Below are positions 24,480-33,918 of a DNA stretch of 64,000 nucleotides, one piece after another. The position numbers and the translations under genes were made by a program. The notes below the pieces were generated by a model. The model saw nothing but the letters and a program-made list of their open reading frames with translations, had not been told where the DNA came from and did no database searches. Numbering within the stretch: position 1 is the stretch's first letter; every line of letters begins with the position of its first letter. The stretch comes from Imperialibacter sp964351395 (lineage in GTDB: Bacteria; Bacteroidota; Bacteroidia; Cytophagales; Cyclobacteriaceae): contig CAYGOF010000006.1 of assembly GCA_964351395.1 (NCBI GenBank), forward strand, positions 124,001-188,000. The letters run 5' to 3'.

Positions 24480-26191
24480 AACTAATCAAAACATTGAGGA
24501 GAATCAGAAGCTGCATACTACCATGGTCTTTAGCGATTTGCTTATTTGTTTTTGAAGCAAATGGTCAGGGCTATGCAATAAGTATACGAGCCCTGGATCA
24601 AGCTGCTGAAATTGCTTTGCAAAAACTGGAAAACAAACAATGGCACGATTCTACTCAATTGACTTCAGCACTGCAGCAAATGGTTGACGAGCTTCGTTCC
24701 AAAGGATATGTGATGGCCGAATTTCAGGAAATTGGCTGGACATCGGATTCTTTGACCGGGCAGCTTGTCGCTGGTTCAAAAAAAGCGCTACTGCTCACCA
24801 ATGAGCAATCATGCAAGAAATACAAATCATGGGAATTTCTTGAAAACCAGGCAGGCTTTGGTAGCGACCTGCAACCTTACTTAAACAATGGCTACCCTTT
24901 TGCCAGGCTATATTTTAAGGAAGCAGCTGTATCTAATGATACTATTTATGCTAGCATGGACGTCGAAAAAGGCCCATTGATCTTGTTTGATTCGCTAGCG
25001 CTTCCATCGAATGTAAAGTCGAAAGCTAAATTTCTTCAGAAATACTTATTTGTGTCGAAGGGGTCGCTTTATTCGGAAAAGGCGTTTCAAGGGATTAGCG
25101 CTAGAATAAACAACACAGGTTATCTTCGAGTACTATCTTCTCCTCGTGCCGATTTTTTTGCTGAGAAAGTAATGGTCAGCCTCGACTTCGAGGAATTGCA
25201 GGTCAATCAAATTGATGGAGTGATAGGCTTTTTGCCTGATCAAAATTCTGAAACCGGAAAGTTACTTTTAACGGGCGAAGTAGAAACTGACTTATACAAC
25301 CTGTTTGGCTCCGGAAAGCACGCATACATCAATTGGCAAAGTTTCAATGTTGCTTCACAGCGCCTAAATATTGCTTACGACCACCCTGTCATTTTAGGTT
25401 CTCCTCTCGATTTCCATGGATCCTTTCAGCAATTGAAACAGGACTCGTCGTTCGTAACTCGCTCGGCGCAAGGAGGATTCACACTACCTATGTCATATTT
25501 TTGGAAATTTGGATTCGGTTTGGATTTTAGGCGGAACAGTCTGCTTTCACCAAGTGCTTTCTCGCCGGCTGAGAAGCTGGTAAACATCGACAGTAGGCTT
25601 AATTTGTATACAGCAAGTATCTCGTACTCACATCTGGACGACATAGTTTTACCCACCAGTGGGCTATCTCTTGGAATGAACACCGGTTTCGGACAAAAAG
25701 AAATTATACGAAATACATCTGTTGACCCTGCACTATACGAAGACATTGCAATAAAAACCCTTCAGACTAATTTGGAGGGCTTCCTTGAAAACTACATAAA
25801 AGTATTCAAGTCCTCGGTATTTGTTCAGCAGCTGTATGCTGGCTCGATGATCAATAAGCAGGTTTTTAAAAATGACCTTTTCAGGATTGGAGGATTAAAG
25901 CGACTAAGGGGCTTCAATGAAAATCAGTTTTATGCACAACACTATGGCGTGGGCGTTGCCGAATTTCGTTTTCTTTTTCAGGAGCAGAGCTATTTTGTTT
26001 CATTTATTGACCAGGCAATAATCAATTCAGAGGAAGGCTCCCTTTTATATGCTGTGGGTCTAGGCACGGGTATGGTGCTAAAAGTAAACAACGGAATTTT
26101 TAGACTCATGCTCGCGGTTGGCGGAAGTAAGAATGAGCCTTTTGACGTCACTCAGCCTAAGGTTCATTTTGGTTTTGTCAACAGATTTTAA
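24458..26191 (+). CDS. Omp85-superfamily outer-membrane protein
   Basis: From the ATG at 24458 the product is 577 aa, with a long signal region (hydrophobic ILPWSLAICLFVFEANGQ). A periplasmic part (about 40-250) could hold two to three POTRA-like modules. The C-terminal barrel contains GGLKRLRGF, resembling the conserved loop-6 (V/I)RG(F/Y) motif of BamA, TamA and FhaC. It ends in Phe, as do many outer-membrane proteins. The role (insertion, translocation or lipid handling) is not predictable. The chosen start lies inside the hemW start, in divergent orientation. Confidence 0.75.
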   Translation: MALFYATKLIKTLRRIRSCILPWSLAICLFVFEANGQGYAISIRALDQAAEIALQKLENKQWHDSTQLTSALQQMVDELRSKGYVMAEFQEIGWTSDSLTGQLVAGSKKALLLTNEQSCKKYKSWEFLENQAGFGSDLQPYLNNGYPFARLYFKEAAVSNDTIYASMDVEKGPLILFDSLALPSNVKSKAKFLQKYLFVSKGSLYSEKAFQGISARINNTGYLRVLSSPRADFFAEKVMVSLDFEELQVNQIDGVIGFLPDQNSETGKLLLTGEVETDLYNLFGSGKHAYINWQSFNVASQRLNIAYDHPVILGSPLDFHGSFQQLKQDSSFVTRSAQGGFTLPMSYFWKFGFGLDFRRNSLLSPSAFSPAEKLVNIDSRLNLYTASISYSHLDDIVLPTSGLSLGMNTGFGQKEIIRNTSVDPALYEDIAIKTLQTNLEGFLENYIKVFKSSVFVQQLYAGSMINKQVFKNDLFRIGGLKRLRGFNENQFYAQHYGVGVAEFRFLFQEQSYFVSFIDQAIINSEEGSLLYAVGLGTGMVLKVNNGIFRLMLAVGGSKNEPFDVTQPKVHFGFVNRF

Positions 26192-26281
26192 AACAAACGA
26201 AAAACTAACTGACGTTTAAATAAACTGAGTGCTTGGCTAATACAACTTTAGCAGTCATTTTTGTACCACGAAACCCCGATA

Positions 26282-27403
26282 ATGTTCAATTATATTCTGC
26301 TACATCTGTTTTTGATTCTTCCGATGGTTTTTGATTGTCTGGGGCAGGAAATTGAAGCTGGCAGAAGCATCAATAGTGAGAAGTGGTATTACAGTAAGGA
26401 TGGGGGTAGCTTTGAGCCATCATTCAGGGCAGGCAATCCAGATCCTTCTCTTGTCGGATTTTATATCGGGCTAAACAGTGATAATCAGAATGCGCTCCGT
26501 ATTTGTGCGCCCATCGGAACTGCCATCTGGGTAGATAACCAACTCCTGATAGGAAGTACAATAGAGCGATGCCTTACAACCGACCTGGCAGATTGGCGAA
26601 GCGTTTCAGGGAAAGATTCAGTTTTTGTTTTGTTACACAATCAAGCAGATCTAATCACTGAAAGCGAGATTGTTTTGCTGGCATCTGGGGACACAATAGA
26701 GCAGTCGTCGAATGCCCTGGTTCCATTAAAGAGGAAACCTAATCGAAAGAATGAGTTTATCCTGGTATTTTCGATTATCTTCTTTGCAGCTATGGGTTAT
26801 TTTCGCCTTCAGTTTCCTCGAATTTTTCGCTCATTTCTCGACATGAACAGAGTCCTCAGCATCAGGGTCCGTGACGAAATGGTCACCGGTTTCCGTTTGT
26901 TCTCCTTACACTCAATGACTATACATGTATTGGTGAGTATTTTAAGTGGGTTCTTCCTGACCGTTGGCAACCGATATCTTAATGAGAGTCTGCAGGTAAA
27001 CGAAGTGGTATTGCTGGATTATATAAATGAGTGGGGAGCCAGTACTCTAATGATTCTTGCTTTTCTGCTCGGCAAAAGATTTCTGATACAAGTATTTGGT
27101 GAAATTTTTCAAATGAGAAATTCTGTCTATCTACAGGTCTTTGAGTTTCTCAGGTCAATATTCATATTATTTAGCACAGCGTTTTTTGTTTATTTGGTCT
27201 TCTTCTACATGTTTGAAAATGCTGCCCTATGGCTGATCGCTAACATGGCTGGTTTTGCTATTGCCTTTATAATTTCGGCGGTACTTTTGATGTTTTATAA
27301 ATTAGCTTTTGAAACCCGCTATCAAAAACTTCATTTATTTTCATATCTTTGCGCCACAGAAATATTACCAGCCATTCTTTTGCTCAAATGGATGTTTTTT
27401 TGA
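26282..27403 (+). CDS. DUF4271-family membrane protein
   Basis: I use the ATG at 26282; the frame also opens at a TTG 21 bp earlier. The 373-aa protein has a signal peptide, a soluble beta-rich N-terminal half (about 25-165), then six or so membrane helices. The ending LFSYLCATEILPAILLLKWMFF is the typical DUF4271 C-terminus. In Bacteroidota the family sits beside uroporphyrinogen-III synthase, as here (43 bp), and often near T9SS genes. The function is unknown. Confidence 0.85.
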   Translation: MFNYILLHLFLILPMVFDCLGQEIEAGRSINSEKWYYSKDGGSFEPSFRAGNPDPSLVGFYIGLNSDNQNALRICAPIGTAIWVDNQLLIGSTIERCLTTDLADWRSVSGKDSVFVLLHNQADLITESEIVLLASGDTIEQSSNALVPLKRKPNRKNEFILVFSIIFFAAMGYFRLQFPRIFRSFLDMNRVLSIRVRDEMVTGFRLFSLHSMTIHVLVSILSGFFLTVGNRYLNESLQVNEVVLLDYINEWGASTLMILAFLLGKRFLIQVFGEIFQMRNSVYLQVFEFLRSIFILFSTAFFVYLVFFYMFENAALWLIANMAGFAIAFIISAVLLMFYKLAFETRYQKLHLFSYLCATEILPAILLLKWMFF

Positions 27404-27445
27404 TCAAAAGAATGTCAGTCACTCAAAAAAGGAAATAGCGCAGAT

Positions 27446-28222
27446 ATGATCTTGGAAGATAAGAGTAGGCTAAAAAAGGTATCAAGTATCCTAGTTTCTC
27501 AGCCAAAACCTTCTGACCCAAATTCTCCTTACTTCAAACTTGCCGAGCAGTATAATATTAAGGTTGATTTCAGGCCATTTATCAAAATTGAACCAACCAG
27601 TATTAAAGACTTCAGGCAGCAGAAAGTAGATATTCTTGCCCATACGGCAGTGATTTTTACGAGCAGGAATGCGGTCGATCACTTTTTCAGACTTGCTTCC
27701 GAGAGTAAGATTGAAATTCCAGCAGACATGAAATACTTCTGTATTTCTGAACAAACGGCCAATTACCTTCAGAAATACATTGTTATCAGGAAAAGAAAAA
27801 TCTTTACCGGATTGAGAACTGCGACTGATCTTATAGAGATTATTAAAAAGCATAAGAACGAAAAGTACCTTTTTCCTTGCTCAGACATACGTAAGGAGGA
27901 TATACCCGAATTTCTTGAGACCAATGGATACAAATTTTCGGAAGCGATCATCTACAAGACAGTAGCCAGCGACCTATCCGACCTTGAAAATGTTTACTAT
28001 GATATTTTGGCATTCTTTAGCCCTTCAGGTATAAACTCCCTCTTTGTCAATTTCAAGGACTTTCAACAAAATAACACCAGAATTGCTGTTTTTGGACCAA
28101 CGACAGCCAAAGCTGCCATAGACGCAAATTTGATTCTTGACATAGAGGCACCACTTCCAAATGCCCCCTCTATGACAGGCGCTCTTGAACTTTATATTAG
28201 AAAGGCTAACGGACTAGACTAA
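27446..28222 (+). CDS. hemD: Uroporphyrinogen-III synthase
   Basis: The 258-aa protein has the two-lobed HemD pattern rather than strict motifs: SILVSQPKP at the start of lobe 1, AVIFTSRNAVDHFF, and in lobe 2 YDILAFFSPSGINSLF followed by RIAVFGPTTAKAA. HemD converts hydroxymethylbilane into uroporphyrinogen III for heme. Sequence conservation in the family is low, but context (DUF4271 upstream) and these blocks agree. It precedes porP by about 90 bp. Confidence 0.88.
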   Translation: MILEDKSRLKKVSSILVSQPKPSDPNSPYFKLAEQYNIKVDFRPFIKIEPTSIKDFRQQKVDILAHTAVIFTSRNAVDHFFRLASESKIEIPADMKYFCISEQTANYLQKYIVIRKRKIFTGLRTATDLIEIIKKHKNEKYLFPCSDIRKEDIPEFLETNGYKFSEAIIYKTVASDLSDLENVYYDILAFFSPSGINSLFVNFKDFQQNNTRIAVFGPTTAKAAIDANLILDIEAPLPNAPSMTGALELYIRKANGLD

Positions 28223-28314
28223 CTAGTTAAGGTTGTCAGTCGCCGAGGTTGTTGTAGAAAGTACTTTAGCTTTCAAGCTACTTTAACTACCTTAACAGCA
28301 ACGAACAAGGCTGC

Positions 28315-29271
28315 ATGAAAAACAGATCAATCTTTCTCATTCTTTTGTTGGCTAGTATCGGCTTTAGTGCATCTGCTCAACAAGATGTCCACTTCAGCCA
28401 TTATATGTTCAATCAGGCTTTGTATAACCCTGCGTGGCTTACACAAGAAAAAAATGGATATATATCAGCCTTTCATAGAACGCAGTGGGCTGGTTACAAT
28501 ACCACATTTGATGGTTCTGGTGGCGCACCTACCTCTCAGCAGTTTAACTTCGGAATGCCATTGTCAATAGCGCCTGTTGGCATAGGCGTAACCGCTATAC
28601 ATGATCAACTTGGTCCATTAACTAATGTACATATTCAGTTTCTTGGGGCCTATGCAAAAAAGTTAAACAGAGGTCAAATAAGCCTTGGAGTCCGACCCTC
28701 AATTGTGATGCAAACCATTGACTTTAACCAGTATCGGTTTGTGGACCCGAGTGACCCATTTAATAAAGGTGGAAAGGAATCCCAGTTGAGGCCTGACCTA
28801 AGCGTCGGGGCGATGTATTCTAATACTGGCTTCTATCTTGGGTTTGCCATGAACCACCTTCTTTCTCCATCATTTGACTTTGGAGTAACAGAGGTAACCA
28901 ATAGGCTGGAAAGGTCAGCCAATTTGATGGCTGGATATTCGTTTAAACCTACGTACAATCTTGAAGTTAGTCCCAGCGTTCTGGTTAGGTCAACATTTAA
29001 AACAGTCACCTTCGACGTCAGTGCCATCGCCACTTATCAGAATAAATTATGGGGAGGCCTGGGCTTTAGGGAATCTGAAGCAATGATTGTACTATTGGGG
29101 TATAATTTCTTGAAAGACGGTATATTACGAGTCGGATATTCTTTTGACTATGTCATTGAGAGCAGAGCTGCCAAGCAGGCGACATCTCATGAAGTATTTG
29201 TAAGATATCAACTTGGTGGCTTAGCAGGCGGAGGGAAGAAAATAATACGAACACCCCGCTTTCGTTTCTGA
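28315..29271 (+). CDS. porP: Type IX secretion outer-membrane protein PorP/SprF family
   Basis: The 318-aa protein has a signal peptide (ending ASAQ) then the family hallmark QDVHFSHYMFNQALYNPAWL and repeating amphipathic strands of a 14-strand-type barrel. PorP/SprF proteins bind surface adhesins or the PorKN ring and take part in T9SS export. Its place directly before gldK-gldL-gldM-gldN copies the porPKLMN order of Porphyromonas, so I treat it as the T9SS PorP rather than a free SprF paralogue. Confidence 0.93.
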   Translation: MKNRSIFLILLLASIGFSASAQQDVHFSHYMFNQALYNPAWLTQEKNGYISAFHRTQWAGYNTTFDGSGGAPTSQQFNFGMPLSIAPVGIGVTAIHDQLGPLTNVHIQFLGAYAKKLNRGQISLGVRPSIVMQTIDFNQYRFVDPSDPFNKGGKESQLRPDLSVGAMYSNTGFYLGFAMNHLLSPSFDFGVTEVTNRLERSANLMAGYSFKPTYNLEVSPSVLVRSTFKTVTFDVSAIATYQNKLWGGLGFRESEAMIVLLGYNFLKDGILRVGYSFDYVIESRAAKQATSHEVFVRYQLGGLAGGGKKIIRTPRFRF

Positions 29272-29304
29272 TTCTGTCTGGTTTTTTGGAGGCTCGAGCG
29301 ATTT

Positions 29305-29330
29305 TTATGAAACAAAAGAGCGTTTCATAA
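29305..29330. terminator. Hairpin between porP and gldK
   Basis: TTATGAAAC (29305-29313) pairs with GTTTCATAA (29322-29330) around an 8-nt loop. A T-run begins about 10 nt later (29332-29349 is T-rich). It may weaken or end the porP transcript before gldK. The distance to the T-run makes this less than classical. Confidence 0.4.
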
Positions 29331-29380
29331 CGGAATTATTCTTTTTTTTACTAAAATTGCGTTAACCGACTTTAAATAAA

Positions 29381-29411
29381 TTGGTATAAACGGCCTTAAT
29401 GATAATATTTG
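29381..29411 (+). promoter_or_regulatory. Possible gldK promoter
   Basis: TTG (29381-29383) and AATATTTG (29404-29411; one mismatch to TAnnTTTG) are 20 bp apart, 51 bp upstream of the gldK ATG. With the hairpin upstream it suggests gldKLMN can be transcribed apart from porP. Confidence 0.4.
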
Positions 29412-29461
29412 TAAACTTTGTGTTGTTTTATAGTTGCAGGATTTTTTATAAACTAGGTGTT

Positions 29462-30502
29462 ATGAATAAAAAGAGTGTTGTAAGAAACTTAGCTCTTCTA
29501 ATGACTTTTGCTGTTGTGTCCCAGTCGTGTGGTCTTCTTGGCCTTGGCGGTGGTGGGTACGACGATAGGGGAGAGCTTGTAGGCGTGCCTGACCGGGAAG
29601 GTTGGGAAATGACGATACCATTTGGTATGGTTTCGGTTCCTCCGGGAACCTTTCACATGGGTCAGGCAGATGAAGATGTTGCTGCCACGCAAATCAACTT
29701 CAACAAGCAAATCACTATTGGTGGTTTCTACATGGATGATACAGAGATCACTAACAATGAGTATCGCCAGTTTGTAGTTGCTATGTCTGAAGGTTCTGAA
29801 GTGGATATGCCAGAAGGCATTACACTAGAGGACATTTACCCTGATACAGCCGTATGGGTAAGGGATTATACTCATCATATGGGTGACCCGATGATGGTAT
29901 ACTACTGGTCGCACCCGGCTTTTGACAACTACCCTGTAGTGGGCGTGGATTGGGAAGCAGCTCAGGCATTTTGCGATTGGAGAACTGAGCACCTTAACAC
30001 GTATCGTGCAGATCAGGGACTGTTCAGAATGCCAAACTTCAGGTTGCCTTCTGAGGCTGAATGGGAATATGCGGCCCGAGGTGGACGAGATATGGCAAAA
30101 TACCCTTGGGGTAACCCTTATATCAGAAATACAAAAGGTTGTTTGCTGGCTAACTTTAAACCAGGTAGAGGTAACTATTTTGACGATGGTTATGCTTATA
30201 CAGCCAATGTAGCTACTTTTTTCGCTAACGACTATGGTCTTTACGACATGTCAGGCAACGTAGCTGAGTGGTGCGAAGATGCATTTGATGAGGCTTCAGT
30301 TCCTTTAGTGTGGGATTTGAACCCAACTTATAATGATGAAAATGAACCTAGAAAAGTGATAAGAGGAGGGTCTTGGAAAGACATCGCTTACTATCTTGAG
30401 ACAGGAACAAGAACATTTGAATACAAAGATACTTCTAGAGCAAGCATAGGATTCAGATGTGCTATGACTTACCTTGGAAGATCAGCTGGAAGTGAATTCT
30501 AA
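29462..30502 (+). CDS. gldK: Type IX secretion lipoprotein GldK/PorK
   Basis: From the ATG at 29462 the product is 346 aa; the frame opens 63 bp earlier without a signal. The lipoprotein signal ends in VSQSC-GLLGLGGGG. The rest is a formylglycine-generating-enzyme-like (SUMF1) fold, with MVSVPPGTFHMGQ, FYMDDTEITNNEY, FRLPSEAEWEYAARGG, YGLYDMSGNVAEWCED and RGGSWKD...IGFRCAM. GldK has lost catalysis and forms with GldN the large periplasmic ring under the outer membrane. GldJ has the same fold, but the gldLMN context fixes the call. Confidence 0.93.
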   Translation: MNKKSVVRNLALLMTFAVVSQSCGLLGLGGGGYDDRGELVGVPDREGWEMTIPFGMVSVPPGTFHMGQADEDVAATQINFNKQITIGGFYMDDTEITNNEYRQFVVAMSEGSEVDMPEGITLEDIYPDTAVWVRDYTHHMGDPMMVYYWSHPAFDNYPVVGVDWEAAQAFCDWRTEHLNTYRADQGLFRMPNFRLPSEAEWEYAARGGRDMAKYPWGNPYIRNTKGCLLANFKPGRGNYFDDGYAYTANVATFFANDYGLYDMSGNVAEWCEDAFDEASVPLVWDLNPTYNDENEPRKVIRGGSWKDIAYYLETGTRTFEYKDTSRASIGFRCAMTYLGRSAGSEF

Positions 30503-30545
30503 CACTAAACCTAAACCCATTCTAAGAACTTAAATTTTTAAACAG

Positions 30546-31352
30546 ATGAGCAAAAAAGGCGGATTTCAAGAGCTTCTCTTTTCAACGATAATGCCCAAAG
30601 TGTATGGTATTGGTGCTGCGGTGGTTATTGTCGGTGCCATGTTCAAGATCCTTCACCTTCCGGGTGCAAGTGAGATGTTGGGTATTGGACTTACCACAGA
30701 AGCGATCATATTCTTTTTAAGTGCATTCGAACCAAAGCACAAAGAAGTAGATTGGTCAAAAGTATACCCTGAATTGGCGGATGATTTTGATGGAGCTCCT
30801 GCAAGGCCAAGGCCGACAGCAGTTGCTGTTGGAGACGGAACTAGCCAGAAAATGGATAAAATTTTGGCTGATGCCAAGATTGGACCTGAATTGTTGGATA
30901 GTCTTGGTAAAGGTATGAAAGGCCTTGCTGATACATCCAATAAAATGGCTGCCTTAGGAGAAGCTTCGGTTGCTACAAACGAGTATGCAAACAATGTGAA
31001 GGCGGCTTCAAAGTCATTGACTGATATGAACAAAGCGTACGCTACAACCGCTACCGCGATGACTGAGATGGCTAACGCTTCTAAAGACGCAAAGGAATAT
31101 CATTCTCAAGTGCAAAGTGTTACTAAAAACCTTAGTGCTTTGAATGCGGTTTATGAGATGGAACTTCAGGATGCTAATACCCATCTGAAGGCAATGCAGA
31201 AGTTTTATTCAAATATTGGTACAGCGATGGAAAGTATCGCACAAGCCGGTAAGGATACTGAGCAATTCAAAGGTGAATTGTCCAAACTTACTACGAATAT
31301 CACTCAGCTTAACAAAGTATATGGCAACATGCTTACTGCCATGAAAGGTTAA
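30546..31352 (+). CDS. gldL: Type IX secretion / gliding motor protein GldL
   Basis: A 268-aa inner-membrane protein with two helices near the N-terminus (about 18-36 and 44-61) joined by the KILHLPGASEML turn. Glu52 in helix 2 matches the conserved protonatable glutamate of GldL. A long cytoplasmic coiled region follows and is longer than in the Flavobacterium protein. GldL pentamers surround a GldM dimer and convert proton flow into rotation that drives secretion and gliding. Confidence 0.95.
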   Translation: MSKKGGFQELLFSTIMPKVYGIGAAVVIVGAMFKILHLPGASEMLGIGLTTEAIIFFLSAFEPKHKEVDWSKVYPELADDFDGAPARPRPTAVAVGDGTSQKMDKILADAKIGPELLDSLGKGMKGLADTSNKMAALGEASVATNEYANNVKAASKSLTDMNKAYATTATAMTEMANASKDAKEYHSQVQSVTKNLSALNAVYEMELQDANTHLKAMQKFYSNIGTAMESIAQAGKDTEQFKGELSKLTTNITQLNKVYGNMLTAMKG

Positions 31353-31384
31353 TTTATTTCTACTAACCACCAAAAAGTAAAACT

Positions 31385-32968
31385 ATGGCTGGAGGGAAAC
31401 AATCGGCAAGAGACAAAATGATTGGTATGATGTACCTGGTGCTTACGGCGCTCTTAGCGTTGCAGGTAAGTAACAGTGTGCTTGAAAAGTTCGTGCTGAT
31501 CAACATGAGTCTTGAGGCGACAGTTAAAGAGAAGGTTACTAGTAACGTAGCCACAATTGGCCGGATTGAAAGTGCGGTAACTGAATCAGGTAATAGAGCT
31601 GATGATGTAGCTGTGCTTGAAAAGGCGAATGCTTTGAGAGAAGAGACTGAAAAAACTGTACAAGAAGTTGAGGCGTATAAAGAACGGTTAATTGAGTTAA
31701 CTAGCGGCCGCGACGAAAATGGACAGTTGGTAGGTCAAAAAGATATCGATACTGCTCCAGCTTTGTTTGTAAACGAAGGTGAAGGAGAGGTATTGAAGGA
31801 AAAGCTGAACGAGTATTCTGCATACTTACGTGAGATTACTGGAGATCAAAATTTCAAGAACATTGCTCTTGATGCGAAAGATGTTCCTGTTTTTGCTAAC
31901 GATTCAGAGCAGAACACGAAGGGTTTTGCCGAACTTAACTTTGGACACAATACACCCATGGTTGGTGCCTTGGCTACGCTAAGTCAACTTCAAATGGAGG
32001 TGATTGATTCTGAGGCAAGAGCTTTGGAGAACCTTGCTCGCCAGGTAGGTGCTGCTGATTTGAAGTTTGACCAGATAGTTGCAATGGTGATTCCAGAATC
32101 AAACATTGTAGCTGCAGGTACTAAGTACAAAGGTGAGCTTTTTATTGCTGCATCTTCTTCCGCTGCTGACCCGAAGATGTCTGTTGATGGCAGAGAAATT
32201 CCTGTTATTGGTGGAATGGGGCAAGTAGAATTTACTGCTACTCCAGGTACTTATGTGAATGGGCGGGTTGAGAAGTCATTTGAAGCTGCCATAGCGGTAA
32301 ACTCTCGTGGCAAAGACACAGTGTTTACAACAAATGTTAAATACTTTGTGTCTAAGCCGGTTATTCAGGTACAGTCTGCTGCTTTATCATCACTGTATCT
32401 GAACTGCGGAAATGAATTGAATATTCAGGTTCCCGCAATGGGAGAGGCATATGATCCAACTTTTAGTGTAACTGGCGGTTCTTCTTCTAAAGACCCGTCT
32501 AAAAAGGGTTTTGTGACGGTTGTTCCGCAAGCGGCACAGGTGAAGATAGCAGTTTCAAGTGGAGGCAATCTTATTGGCACAGAGACATTCGAAGTTAAGA
32601 GGATCCCTAAGCCTGAAATTAAGGTTTACGATAGAGGAAGAGAAGTAGACCAGAAGACTGGTGTCGCTCAACCTCCCAGAGCATTACAATTACGTGCTGA
32701 GCCAGACGAATCGTTTGCTGCTCAATTGCCGAAAGATGCATTATTTAGAGTCACCGACTCGGAGATTGCGTTGGTACGTGGATCAAGAGCAATACTTGTA
32801 CGTCGTTTCCAGGGTCCTGACATCAATATGTCTGAGCTTTCTGGTCAGGCTAGAAGTGGAGACGTATTAGTTATCGACGTTAAGAAGGTACAGCGTAGGA
32901 ATTTCAAAGGAGCTGTAGAGGACTTTAATAATTATGGTCCAAGGATTCTACAAATCCGAATTCAATAA
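31385..32968 (+). CDS. gldM: Type IX secretion / gliding motor protein GldM
   Basis: A 527-aa protein with one N-terminal membrane helix (MMYLVLTALLALQVSNSVL) and a long periplasmic part built of helical and Ig-like D1-D4 domains. The first periplasmic segment (about 40-150) is helical and charged; the C-terminal domains are beta-rich. GldM spans the periplasm and carries motor torque from GldL to the GldK-GldN ring. It lies 32 bp after gldL and 11 bp before gldN. Confidence 0.95.
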   Translation: MAGGKQSARDKMIGMMYLVLTALLALQVSNSVLEKFVLINMSLEATVKEKVTSNVATIGRIESAVTESGNRADDVAVLEKANALREETEKTVQEVEAYKERLIELTSGRDENGQLVGQKDIDTAPALFVNEGEGEVLKEKLNEYSAYLREITGDQNFKNIALDAKDVPVFANDSEQNTKGFAELNFGHNTPMVGALATLSQLQMEVIDSEARALENLARQVGAADLKFDQIVAMVIPESNIVAAGTKYKGELFIAASSSAADPKMSVDGREIPVIGGMGQVEFTATPGTYVNGRVEKSFEAAIAVNSRGKDTVFTTNVKYFVSKPVIQVQSAALSSLYLNCGNELNIQVPAMGEAYDPTFSVTGGSSSKDPSKKGFVTVVPQAAQVKIAVSSGGNLIGTETFEVKRIPKPEIKVYDRGREVDQKTGVAQPPRALQLRAEPDESFAAQLPKDALFRVTDSEIALVRGSRAILVRRFQGPDINMSELSGQARSGDVLVIDVKKVQRRNFKGAVEDFNNYGPRILQIRIQ

Positions 32969-32979
32969 ATTATACAGGT

Positions 32980-33867
32980 ATGAAAAAATTTGTTTATGTA
33001 ATTGGTTTTGTACTTTTTCTGGCATTCGGCTCTTTAGTAGAGGCGACGGCACAAGAGGCGAAACCTGGGTACAATCCCAACTCTGAATTCCCCGTACACG
33101 AATCACAGATCATGTACAAAAGGTCACTTTGGTGGCGGATGGACTTGCGGGAGAAGCAAAACCAGCCTTTTTATGCAAGAAATGGTGAATTGCCAACAAT
33201 ATTAGTGAAGGCGGTTAAATCTGGTTTGTTATTTCCTTATGTAAATGATTCTTTGACAAAGAGAATGTCAAAAGAAGATTTTTTGGAGGCGATTAAGATG
33301 CCAGAAGAAGGTGGCGGATTGACTGAAGAGGAAAAAGCAATGGGTTTTGGTGCAGATACAGGTGCTAGCGACTGGGGAGCCAGTGATTGGGGTGCCGGTG
33401 GCGGTGGTGGTGATGAGGCAGCTGGAGCTGCTGCAGAACCTGCTCCTGTAGAATTTGCTGCAAGGGACTTTTCGATTTTTACGCTTAGAGAGGAATGGTT
33501 TTTTGATAGGAATCGATCAAGAATGTACCATGATATTCAAGCTGTAACTATGTATCTCCCAGCAGATAAGAACCCTGCATTGTACGAGAAGCCTATAGCT
33601 TCTTTTAGGTACAAGGATATGGTTGAGCTTTTTGCAAGTATGCCTGATGAGGCTATATGGTACAACGCTCAAAACATGGCTGAACATAGAAAGATGTCTG
33701 ATGCATTTTTACTGAGGTTGTTCAGTGCAAATCTTATCAAGTATTCAAATCCAAAGGATCAAAGTATAGTTGATGTTTACTCTAAATCACAGAAAGAAGG
33801 TGTATTGGCTTCTCAAAGACTTGAATATGAACTAGTAGATTTCGAAAATGAATTGTGGGAATATTAA
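32980..33867 (+). CDS. gldN: Type IX secretion ring protein GldN/PorN
   Basis: The 295-aa precursor has a signal peptide (about 1-25). The YKRSLWWRMDLREKQNQPFY segment and the C-terminal block FSIFTLREEWFFDRNRSRMYHDIQAV are GldN landmarks. Between them (124-157) is a low-complexity linker with a tandem SDWGA repeat and a Gly run. GldN joins GldK in the periplasmic ring. The linker is absent or different in the well-studied homologues. Confidence 0.93.
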   Translation: MKKFVYVIGFVLFLAFGSLVEATAQEAKPGYNPNSEFPVHESQIMYKRSLWWRMDLREKQNQPFYARNGELPTILVKAVKSGLLFPYVNDSLTKRMSKEDFLEAIKMPEEGGGLTEEEKAMGFGADTGASDWGASDWGAGGGGGDEAAGAAAEPAPVEFAARDFSIFTLREEWFFDRNRSRMYHDIQAVTMYLPADKNPALYEKPIASFRYKDMVELFASMPDEAIWYNAQNMAEHRKMSDAFLLRLFSANLIKYSNPKDQSIVDVYSKSQKEGVLASQRLEYELVDFENELWEY

Positions 33868-33888
33868 TATCCGCAATATGAAATATAA

Positions 33889-33918
33889 AGAAAGGGGCGA
33901 TAAGCCCCTTTCTTATTT
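33889..33918. terminator. Terminator after gldN, shared with uvrC
   Basis: AGAAAGGGGC (33889-33898) pairs with GCCCCTTTCT (33904-33913) around a GATAA loop, then TATTTTT. It separates gldN from the convergent uvrC stop at 33919 and probably works in both directions. Confidence 0.85.
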
